A stretch of 5,279 bases of DNA, taken from NCBI GenBank assembly GCA_018055565.1, contig JAGPHI010000091.1, forward strand, positions 1 through 5,279. Reading direction: 5' to 3'. The notes beneath the pieces were generated by a model that was not told where the DNA came from, searched no databases, and was given only the letters and a program-made list of their open reading frames with translations. Position numbers and translations under genes: made by a program. This DNA comes from Oscillospiraceae bacterium. GTDB lineage: Bacteria > Bacillota > Clostridia > Oscillospirales > Ruminococcaceae. This document shows, in pieces, positions 1-5,279 of the stretch; position 1 is the stretch's first letter; each line of letters begins with the position of its first letter.

Positions 1-59
1 AAAACAAGGATTTTCACGCGGCAAAAGCGCGGATTTTTCAAAATTATCAAAAATTGTGC
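1..59. other. Noncoding left edge with an AT-rich tract
   Basis: No open frame of note reaches the left edge on the minus strand, so the cluster does not visibly continue into a next gene. Positions 32-57 are strongly AT-rich beside GC-rich flanks. A short CGCG/CGCG stem at 18-32 precedes a run of T on the plus strand, too weak to call a terminator. Confidence 0.4.
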
Positions 60-220
60 TTTGCGCGGGGTGCCTATCGCTTTGGCTTGTACAGATAATC
101 GATGGCGTTTGCGTGCGCTGGGTGGATGACGCAATTGCTTGTACAGATAAGCGCTGCGCGTTTGCGTGCGCGGTGGGCATATCGCAATAGCTTGTACAGA
201 AAGGCCTGCGCGGGGTGGAT
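60..220. repeat. Degenerate tandem repeat, period about 52-53 bases, three units plus a partial
   Basis: On the plus strand the 11-base core GCTTGTACAGA occurs identically at 85-95, 137-147 and 190-200, spaced 52 and 53 bases. Flanking sequence repeats too: TTTGCGTGCGC at 108-118 and 161-171 (shortened TTTGCG at 60-65), and TGCGCG at 155-160 and 207-212. TGCGCGGGGTG at 62-72 and 207-217 marks a partial fourth unit that lacks the core. Each core contains the palindrome TGTACA. In units two and three, arms TTGCG and CGCAA (109-113/130-134 and 162-166/183-187) form matching 26-base inverted repeats. The unit lengths are not multiples of three, so this is not a coding repeat. The array lies between the murG stop and whatever follows at the left. 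Its function is unknown: it could be a minisatellite, a set of protein-binding sites or a transcribed structured element. Confidence 0.8.
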
Positions 221-290
221 AGATATTTTGCGCAATGTTAGCGTATTGGCACGTGTAAGATACGATGTGCTGCGTGCGCGATAGGCTTTG
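221..290. other. Noncoding spacer directly after murG with a faint further repeat copy
   Basis: I see no gene and no convincing intrinsic terminator here. The plus-strand stretch 253-280 (GTGTAAGATA, then CTGCGTGCGCG) resembles the core and right flank of the tandem repeat units in a decayed form. TTGCGCAA at 228-235 is an 8-base palindrome built from the same arm sequences. The resemblance is loose and was judged by eye only. Confidence 0.35.
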
Positions 291-1412
291 CTATTCGCTA
301 ATAAGCAGGGGTTTAAGCGCTGCGCAAATTTTTTGCAGAGAATCTGGCTTTGCCAGTGCGCGCGCTTTAGCGCCCATTTCCATCAAAATTACAGGGTTTT
401 TTGTAAGCGCGTCCACCGTTTCAATCAGCGTTTGCGGGGTGAGCGATTTTTCTTCCAGCACTTTGGCAGCGCCCAGCTTTTCCAGCTGCATGGCATTATG
501 ATATTGATGGTTTTCGGCCACATTGGGCGAGGGTATCAATATGCTGGCTTTGCCCGCAGCCGCAATTTCGGCCAACGTAAGCGCGCCTGCGCGGCTGATA
601 ACAAGGTCTGCCGCTGCAAGCATGGCCGGCATGTCCTCAATATATTCGCGGATGCGAAAATGCGGGGAATTATCAATGCCCAGCTTGCTGGCAAGGGCCG
701 CAAAATCGGCTTTTTCTATAGAGCCCGTAGCGTGAATATGTAAAAAATTGCGTTCCTTGCTGTGCCACGCGGCAAGCGGCGCAATGCGCTCGTTTACCGC
801 TTGCGCACCGAGGCTGCCGCCAAACGAAAGCAAAACCACCTGCCCTTGCTTTACGCCCAGCGCCGCGCGCGCGCTAACCCGATTTGCCGTGAACACCTCG
901 GGGCGCACGGGATTGCCCACCACCACGGTTTTTTGTTGAGCGCCCAGCTTTTCCACTGCGTCTGGCATTGCGGCAAACACAACGTCTGCATTTTTGGCCA
1001 AAAGCTTATTGGTAACGCCTGGAAATGCGTTTTGCTCGTGAATGGCGGTTTTGATGCCTTTTTTGGCGGCGGCGCGCAAAACAGGCCCGCTAACATAGCC
1101 GCCCGTACCAATCACCAGCGCGGGCGATAGCTCGCGCAATATGGCATTGGCGCGCGGTATACTGAGTGCCAAATGATAAACCGCCGCAAGGTTACGCGCA
1201 ATGTTTTGGGGCGTAAGCTTGCGCTGAATGCCGTTTACCTCAATGGCATGAAAGGGATAGCCCGCTTTTGTAACAAGGGCATATTCCATGCCGCCGCGCC
1301 GCCCCGCAAAATGGATTTCGGCGTTTGGATATTCTTTTTTGAGCGCGCCTGCAATGGCAAGCGCTGGATTGATATGCCCCGCCGTGCCGCCGGCGGCAAT
1401 TAAAATGCGCAT
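291..1412 (-). CDS. murG: UDP-GlcNAc--lipid I N-acetylglucosaminyltransferase MurG
   Basis: This peripheral membrane GT-B glycosyltransferase adds GlcNAc from UDP-GlcNAc to lipid I on the cytoplasmic face, making lipid II. The 373-residue protein is of usual length. The N-terminal Rossmann half has the glycine loop AAGGTAGHINPALAIA (6-21, with Ala where many homologues have a third Gly), GIQRKLTPQN (61-70), GTGGYVSGP (102-110) and HEQNAFPGVTNKLLA (125-139). The C-terminal half has GNPVRPE (166-172), LSFGGSLGAQAVNE (195-208), YIEDMPAMLAAADLVISRAG (257-276), TLAEIAAAGKASILIPSP (279-296) and the NHQYHNA sugar-nucleotide site (301-307). The ATG at 1412-1410 is chosen because AAGGGAG lies 7 bases upstream and the glycine loop follows at once. 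An in-frame ATG 11 codons upstream (1445) has no binding site and would add an unlikely FQHDTKGRSS leader. It ends at TAG (293-291). No clear terminator follows. Confidence 0.97.
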   Translation of the reverse strand: MRILIAAGGTAGHINPALAIAGALKKEYPNAEIHFAGRRGGMEYALVTKAGYPFHAIEVNGIQRKLTPQNIARNLAAVYHLALSIPRANAILRELSPALVIGTGGYVSGPVLRAAAKKGIKTAIHEQNAFPGVTNKLLAKNADVVFAAMPDAVEKLGAQQKTVVVGNPVRPEVFTANRVSARAALGVKQGQVVLLSFGGSLGAQAVNERIAPLAAWHSKERNFLHIHATGSIEKADFAALASKLGIDNSPHFRIREYIEDMPAMLAAADLVISRAGALTLAEIAAAGKASILIPSPNVAENHQYHNAMQLEKLGAAKVLEEKSLTPQTLIETVDALTKNPVILMEMGAKARALAKPDSLQKICAALKPLLISE

Positions 1413-1419
1413 ACTGCTT

Positions 1420-1426
1420 CTCCCTT
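1420..1426 (-). promoter_or_regulatory. Ribosome binding site of murG
   Basis: The minus strand reads AAGGGAG, 7 bases before the ATG at 1412-1410. It settles the murG start in favour of this ATG over the in-frame upstream ATG at 1445. Confidence 0.75.
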
Positions 1427-1466
1427 TTGTATCATGTTGGAACACGCGCGTATTGGCCTGCCATCG

Positions 1467-2672
1467 CTATGTTTTATAAACGCCGGATTGCCGCGACACG
1501 GAAAGCACCACGCCAATTTCGCCCATGAGCATCGTAAGCGAGGTGCCCCCCGCGGAGAAAAACGGCAAGCTGATGCCTGTATTGGGAATTAAATTGGTTA
1601 CCACCGCGATATTGAGCGCCGCTTGCAAGGTGATTTGCATAATCACGCCCACCACCAAAAGCGAGCCGAATTTATCCTTTGCCTTAACGGCGATATACAG
1701 CCCGCGCAGCAAAAGGGCCACAAAAAGCCCGATAACCAGCATCGCGCCCACAAAGCCCAGCTCCTCGCAGGTGATGGCGAAGATGAAATCGTTTTGCGGC
1801 TCTGGCACATACAGATGCTTTTGCACCGAATTGCCGATGCCTTTGCCAAACAGCTTGCCGCTGGCAATGGCATACATGCTTTGAATGGTTTGATGCCCTT
1901 TGCCGAGCGCATCGGAAAAGGGGTCTATCCAATAATTGAGGCGGCTTTCTACATAGGGCACAAGGTCGGGCATGAGCACAAGCGCGCCCACCACGGCTGC
2001 CGAAGCGCCGCCAATGGCAATGCCAAACCATAAAAGCCCCGTGCCGCCCACAAACATCATAATAGCGCCAATGCCGAAAATGAGCACGGTGCCGGAAAGA
2101 TGCGGCTCTAAAAGCATGAGGCCTGCGATCACACCCATAATGGTGATAAAGGGCAAAACGCCATAGGAAAAGCGTTTCATCTTATCGTGATTGACAGATA
2201 TGATATGCGCAAACAGCACAATCACGGCAAATTTGGCAACGTCGGACGGCTGCAAAGTGCCGATGCCTGGGATGGTAATCCAGCGCTTGGCATTATTGAT
2301 AGCGGGCATAAACAGCACGATTACCAATAAAATGAGCGTAACGCCCATGATGGGCCATGCAAAACGGTGAAAAATGTGGTAATCCACCACCGATGCAGCT
2401 ATCATGGCCGCAAGGCCGATAAACGCGAACACGATTTGCTTGCGGATAAAGACAAACGCATCATCCTTACGATAAATGCCCGTGGCATAGCTGGAGCTGA
2501 ACACCATCACAAGGCCAAACACCACAAGCGTTAGCACAATAATAGCAAGCGGCCAATCAAACGGCATTAAACGCTTTTGCGCGGTATTTGGCTTTTTTGT
2601 TTCCAGTGTTTTGGTGTCTTGGCGCAAAATTTCGCCCTCGCTTTCGTTGATGATTCCGCACGCACGCGGCAT
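1467..2672 (-). CDS. ftsW: SEDS-family peptidoglycan glycosyltransferase FtsW (SpoVE-like)
   Basis: FtsW-type SEDS proteins polymerise lipid II at the septum with a partner class B penicillin-binding protein; SpoVE is the sporulation paralogue. From the ATG at 2672 the protein has 401 residues, with a hydrophilic tail of about 39 residues and then repeated membrane segments. Family motifs are NAKRWITIPG (127-136), LQPSDVAKF (140-148), LLEPHLSGT (187-195), GKGIGNSVQKHLYVPEPQNDFIFA (277-299 region) with the conserved loop Asp at 295, and NTGISLPFFSAGGTS (364-378). NAKRW and the position next to murG favour FtsW/SpoVE over RodA, but FtsW and SpoVE cannot be separated here. The start is uncertain. 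The ATG has no clear binding site and relies on coupling to mraY 3 bases away. A TTG at 2627-2625, with GAGG 8 bases upstream, would give 386 residues. The TAG stop is 54 bases before murG. Confidence 0.95.
   Translation of the reverse strand: MPRACGIINESEGEILRQDTKTLETKKPNTAQKRLMPFDWPLAIIVLTLVVFGLVMVFSSSYATGIYRKDDAFVFIRKQIVFAFIGLAAMIAASVVDYHIFHRFAWPIMGVTLILLVIVLFMPAINNAKRWITIPGIGTLQPSDVAKFAVIVLFAHIISVNHDKMKRFSYGVLPFITIMGVIAGLMLLEPHLSGTVLIFGIGAIMMFVGGTGLLWFGIAIGGASAAVVGALVLMPDLVPYVESRLNYWIDPFSDALGKGHQTIQSMYAIASGKLFGKGIGNSVQKHLYVPEPQNDFIFAITCEELGFVGAMLVIGLFVALLLRGLYIAVKAKDKFGSLLVVGVIMQITLQAALNIAVVTNLIPNTGISLPFFSAGGTSLTMLMGEIGVVLSVSRQSGVYKT
2636..2639 (-). promoter_or_regulatory. Possible internal ribosome binding site for a shorter FtsW
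   Basis: The minus strand reads GAGG (in the context AGCGAGGGCGA), 8 bases before an in-frame TTG at 2627-2625, codon 16 of the longer reading frame. The upstream ATG lacks any comparable site. The match is only four bases, so this remains a candidate. Confidence 0.35.
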
Positions 2673-2675
2673 CGC

Positions 2676-3689
2676 CTATGTTACATATACATACAAAAAC
2701 CCTAAAACCACAAAAACCAATGTTACAAAGCTGAAAACAGAAACAATTTTCACTTCGCTCCAGCCCGACATTTCAAAATGATGGTGAATGGGGCTCATTT
2801 TAAAAATGCGTTTTCCATGTGTGATTTTAAAATAGCTTACTTGCAATACCACGCTGGCCGCCTCGCAAATATATACAATGCCCAGTAAAAGCAAAAGCTC
2901 TGGCCGCTGCATGCAAAACGCCGTTGCCACAACCGCGCCGCCTAAAAACATACTGCCTGTGTCGCCCATGAACACCTTTGCGGGATGAAAGTTCCACGCA
3001 AGAAATCCGCCGCAGCCGCCGGCGATGGCCGCAGCAAAAAGCGCTATCATAGTATACCCCAGCAGCCCCGCGATAAGCATAAACCCGAGCATTACTACAA
3101 AAGTTACGCTGGAGGCAAGCCCGTCGATGCCATCGGTTAGATTTACCGCGTTTACCATAAAGATAATGAACAAAAAGGCCAGCGGATAAAACCAATAGCC
3201 CAAATCCACTGCGCCAAGCCCCGGAATTTGAATGGCGGTAGATAGGCTGCCGTTGATGTAAAGCGCAGAAAGAAACGCGGCGGTAATCAGCACTTGAAAC
3301 ACAATTTTAACGCGCGCACGCAGGCCTAAATTGCGCTTTTTTACCACCTTTACATAATCGTCTATAAAGCCCACAAGCCCAAATGCAAACGAAGTGACAA
3401 GCGCAATCAGCAGATTGTTCACCGCGCGCGTGGCTGCCTCGCCCAATAAATCCGGCGCTGCCACGGCATAAATGGTATAGCCTGCCGTAACGCCCAAAAG
3501 CGCGCCCAAATAAAACGTAAGGCCGCCCATTGTGGGCGTGCCGTTTTTATCGGCGTGCCATGTGGGGCCAATTTCTTTAATGGTTTGCCCGTATTTAAGG
3601 CGTTTGAGCCACGGCACCAAAAAGCATCCCGAAAGGGCGGTGATGCACAGTGCGGTGAAGGCTGCAATAATCAGCGCATATCTTGCCAT
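2676..3689 (-). CDS. mraY: Phospho-N-acetylmuramoyl-pentapeptide transferase MraY
   Basis: This integral membrane enzyme transfers phospho-MurNAc-pentapeptide from the UDP precursor to undecaprenyl phosphate, giving lipid I. The 337-residue protein is strongly hydrophobic throughout, consistent with the family's ten membrane segments. Diagnostic motifs in order are GPTWHADKNGTPTMGG (41-56), GFIDDYVKVVKKRNLGL (107-123) with the Asp pair 110/111, NLTDGIDGLA (183-192), FMGDTGSMFLGG (240-251) with the catalytic-type Asp243, and SPIHHHFE (299-306) with the triple His at 302-304. No key residue is missing. The ATG start is secure because an in-frame TGA directly precedes it. A modest AAAGGA lies 11 bases upstream, starting just after the murF stop. 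The TAG stop is 3 bases before the ATG of the ftsW gene, so translation is probably coupled. The usual next gene, murD, is absent. Confidence 0.97.
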   Translation of the reverse strand: MARYALIIAAFTALCITALSGCFLVPWLKRLKYGQTIKEIGPTWHADKNGTPTMGGLTFYLGALLGVTAGYTIYAVAAPDLLGEAATRAVNNLLIALVTSFAFGLVGFIDDYVKVVKKRNLGLRARVKIVFQVLITAAFLSALYINGSLSTAIQIPGLGAVDLGYWFYPLAFLFIIFMVNAVNLTDGIDGLASSVTFVVMLGFMLIAGLLGYTMIALFAAAIAGGCGGFLAWNFHPAKVFMGDTGSMFLGGAVVATAFCMQRPELLLLLGIVYICEAASVVLQVSYFKITHGKRIFKMSPIHHHFEMSGWSEVKIVSVFSFVTLVFVVLGFLYVYVT

Positions 3690-3700
3690 TCAACAATCAT

Positions 3701-3706
3701 TCCTTT
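3701..3706 (-). promoter_or_regulatory. Ribosome binding site of mraY
   Basis: The minus strand reads AAAGGA immediately after the murF TAA stop, with an 11-base spacer to the mraY ATG at 3689-3687. The spacer is a little long, and proximity to the murF stop suggests that translational coupling helps initiation. Confidence 0.55.
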
Positions 3707-5062
3707 TTAAGTACTTTGATAAAACCCTGTTAAAATTTCTTCAAAATGCATGCCGTGGCTGGCTTTTACCAGCACAACATCGCCTTTTTTACAATAATTT
3801 TGCAGCAAAGCCACGGCATCGCTTTTGTCTGTGCAGTGCGTTGCGGCAACGCCTAAGCTTACCGCGCGCTGGTGTGTGTTGCGCGCGGCCTCGCCCACAG
3901 TGATTAAAAAATCCACATTGGCCGCTGCCACAGCGCATGCGATGCCCTCATGCTCGGCACGGCTTTGCTCGCCAAGCTCAAACATATCGCCCAGCACCGC
4001 CACGCGGCGCTTTGCGGGATAATCGCGCAAGGTGGCAAGCCCCGCACGCATGGAATCCGGATTGGCATTATAGCAATCCTCAATCACCACAACACCGTTT
4101 TTTTCCACCACATGCTGGCGATGCCCCGTGGTAACAAAGCTTTCCAGCGCTTTTGCCGTGCGCGCGGGGTCCATACAAAGGCGCGTGGCCAGCGCATAGG
4201 CCGAAAGCGCGTTCAGCACATTATGCTCGCCCAGCGCAGGGATGCACACGGGATAATTGCCATATAGTTTATCGCAAAGAATAAAATCGGTGTGGCCGCT
4301 GCCATAGCGGATATCTTTTGCGCGCACCTCGGCGCCGGACATAAGGCCAAAGGTAACGCGGCGCAAATCGCCGCGCAATGGCGCTGTTGCTAAATATTCG
4401 TCTTGCATGCTGACAACCACGGGCGCGCCCTCGGGCATGCCCTCGCAAATTTCCATCTTTGCGTGCAAAATGTTTTCGCGCGAGCCCAGCTGTTCTAAAT
4501 GCGCATGGCCGATGCACGTGATAATCGCGCCTTGCGGGCGCGCGGCGCGCGTGAGCTTGGCAATTTCGCCCATGCCCTGCATGCCCATTTCTACCACGGC
4601 AAATTCGGTTGTGGCATCAAGCTGAAACAGGGTGTTCGGCATGCCGATTTCGTTGTTTTGGTTGCCCTGCGTTTTCACCGTGTTGCCAAAAGCCGAAAAT
4701 GCCGCATAGCAAAATTCCTTTGTTGTGGTTTTGCCAACGCTGCCTGTGATGCCCACCAGCACGGGCTGAAAGCCCGCACGATAATTGCCGCCCATTTGAA
4801 TGTATGCATCCAGCACATCGGGCACCACACAGCAAAGCGCGGCGGGCACACCCTCAATTGGATGCTGCGCCACAATGCCTACAGCACCTGCCAAAAGCGC
4901 ATCCTGCGCAAATTGATGCCCGTCAACGCGCTCGCCTTTAATGCATACAAAGATGCACCCCGCACACACCTTGCGGCTGTCGGTAACAACGGCACTTACC
5001 AGCGGGTTGCCCGCCAGCGTCCCAATATTTTCAAGGAGCGTATTTGCTAAAATTGGTTGCAA
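3707..5062 (-). CDS. murF: UDP-MurNAc-tripeptide--D-alanyl-D-alanine ligase MurF
   Basis: This cytoplasmic ATP-dependent ligase joins D-Ala-D-Ala to the UDP-MurNAc-tripeptide, the last soluble step of the precursor pathway. The 451-residue protein is of normal family length with three Mur-ligase domains. The N-terminal domain has VTDSR (26-30). The central ATPase domain has the P-loop GITGSVGKTTT (104-114, Lys111), then GNQNNEIG (133-140), VVEMGMQGMGEI (156-167) and HLEQLGS with the following AKMEI (Lys202, the position of the conserved active-site lysine). The C-terminal domain has EDCYNANPDSM (328-338), VLGDMFELG (356-364) and VKASHGMHFEEI (432-443). I chose the TTG at 5060-5062 because a near-perfect AAGGAGG lies 8 bases before it. 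A TTG six codons further upstream (5078-5080) sits right next to that site, so it would have no binding site of its own. The TAA stop is 17 bases before mraY. Confidence 0.97.
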   Translation of the reverse strand: MQPILANTLLENIGTLAGNPLVSAVVTDSRKVCAGCIFVCIKGERVDGHQFAQDALLAGAVGIVAQHPIEGVPAALCCVVPDVLDAYIQMGGNYRAGFQPVLVGITGSVGKTTTKEFCYAAFSAFGNTVKTQGNQNNEIGMPNTLFQLDATTEFAVVEMGMQGMGEIAKLTRAARPQGAIITCIGHAHLEQLGSRENILHAKMEICEGMPEGAPVVVSMQDEYLATAPLRGDLRRVTFGLMSGAEVRAKDIRYGSGHTDFILCDKLYGNYPVCIPALGEHNVLNALSAYALATRLCMDPARTAKALESFVTTGHRQHVVEKNGVVVIEDCYNANPDSMRAGLATLRDYPAKRRVAVLGDMFELGEQSRAEHEGIACAVAAANVDFLITVGEAARNTHQRAVSLGVAATHCTDKSDAVALLQNYCKKGDVVLVKASHGMHFEEILTGFYQST

Positions 5063-5168
5063 TTTTGTTCCCTCCTTCAAAAAGCGCGGCAGCGAAGCGC
5101 AGCTGCATGCCCGTTTCGATGCGAAAGCGGTTTTGTTGTATCGTACATTGCCATGCGATGGCGGCGTT
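5063..5168 (-). other. murE-murF intergenic spacer
   Basis: This 106-base gap is the longest between genes in the visible cluster. On the minus strand it holds a small inverted repeat, GCAGC/GCTGC (5089-5106, 8-base loop), followed after CGCGC by five T and then the murF ribosome binding site. No promoter with both -35 and -10 boxes is recognisable. A 23-codon ATG frame exists here but shows no binding site or recognisable product. Confidence 0.5.
5071..5077 (-). promoter_or_regulatory. Ribosome binding site of murF (decides a TTG start)
   Basis: The minus strand reads AAGGAGG, the best Shine-Dalgarno match in the window, followed by 8 bases (GAACAAAA) and then TTG at 5062-5060. It fixes the translation start of murF at a TTG codon rather than the in-frame TTG at 5080-5078. 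Confidence 0.85.
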
Positions 5169-5279
5169 TTAGCGCTGGTTTTCTTTTAGCCAATCCGCAA
5201 CAATGCGGTGTTCGTCGAGATACAGGGTTACGCCGTCGATTACTTGATAATCCTCGTGCCCTTTGCCAAGCAGCATCAG
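5169..5279 (-). CDS. murE: UDP-MurNAc-tripeptide synthetase MurE, C-terminal end (partial)
   Basis: Only the last 36 codons and the TAA stop are present; the gene continues past the right edge. The visible peptide contains GKGHEDYQ at fragment residues 5-12. This is the family signature near the C-terminus of MurE ligases, whose Gly and Glu contact the incoming third amino acid in characterised enzymes. The fragment ends LKENQR. MurE is a cytoplasmic ATP-dependent ligase that adds meso-diaminopimelate or L-lysine to UDP-MurNAc-L-Ala-D-Glu. The DNPR/DDPR-type motif that hints at which amino acid is used lies outside the window, so the substrate cannot be told. Its position just upstream of murF in the same direction fits the usual dcw order murE-murF-mraY. 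The family call is strong because of the motif and context, although the fragment is short. Confidence 0.9.
   Translation of the reverse strand: MMLLGKGHEDYQVIDGVTLYLDEHRIVADWLKENQR

Noticed and set aside
14..38. CGCG/CGCG stem followed by GATTTTT on the plus strand as an intrinsic terminator
   Set aside because: The four-base-pair stem is too short, and no plus-strand gene is visible that would need it.
43..48. A GATAAT on the minus strand resembling a -10 box for a gene to the left
   Set aside because: Seventeen bases upstream the sequence is ACCCCG, with no likeness to a -35 box. An AT-rich tract gives such matches by chance.
60..220. CRISPR array
   Set aside because: The repeated material extends through most of each unit rather than being short identical repeats with unique spacers. 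There are only three units and no cas genes.
102..284. A 60-codon plus-strand open frame across the repeat region
   Set aside because: It is made of the tandem repeat itself. Single units of 52-53 bases shift frame, and the repeated ACAGW peptide only returns because two units sum to 105 bases. There is no ribosome binding site or recognisable domain.
281..294. ATAG/CTAT hairpin over the murG stop as a terminator
   Set aside because: The stem is only four base pairs, overlaps the stop codon and has no T run after it.
4499..5050. A 183-codon plus-strand open frame opposite murF
   Set aside because: It lies entirely antisense to a well-supported murF and shows no recognisable motifs. It is a shadow frame.
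5081..5151. A 23-codon minus-strand ATG frame in the murE-murF gap
   Set aside because: It has no ribosome binding site and no recognisable product, and such a short frame is expected by chance.

Overview
The window is a leftward (minus-strand) segment of a bacterial dcw (division and cell wall) cluster. In transcription order, right to left, it holds the 3' end of murE, then complete murF, mraY, an ftsW/spoVE-type SEDS gene and murG. About 290 bases without a convincing gene follow, out to the left edge. All five genes are codirectional and closely packed, with gaps of about 106, 17, 3 and 54 bases, so they probably form one transcription unit.

The organism is most likely a Firmicute of the class Clostridia, perhaps in the Ruminococcaceae/Oscillospiraceae sphere. 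This rests on AGGAGG-type ribosome binding sites, a TTG start, the GGTAGHINPALAIA form of the MurG glycine loop, and the EPHLSGT and PEPQNDFIF forms of the SEDS motifs. The placement is inferred from motif style, not from a database search.

Together the genes cover the middle of peptidoglycan precursor synthesis. MurE adds the third amino acid and MurF adds D-Ala-D-Ala. MraY moves the finished phospho-MurNAc-pentapeptide onto undecaprenyl phosphate to give lipid I, and MurG adds GlcNAc to give lipid II. FtsW polymerises lipid II with a partner class B penicillin-binding protein. All key motifs that can be checked by eye are intact, and no frameshift or truncation is visible apart from the window edge cutting murE.

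Two things stand out. First, murD, which usually lies between mraY and ftsW/spoVE, is absent: ftsW begins 3 bases after the mraY stop. Second, the region downstream of murG carries a short degenerate tandem repeat with a period of 52-53 bases. Each of three units has the same 11-base core containing the palindrome TGTACA, and two units also carry TTGCG/CGCAA inverted arms. The usual following genes (murB, divIB/ftsQ, murC) do not appear in the visible 290 bases. The core enzymes are ordinary, and nothing here supports a new multi-gene system.
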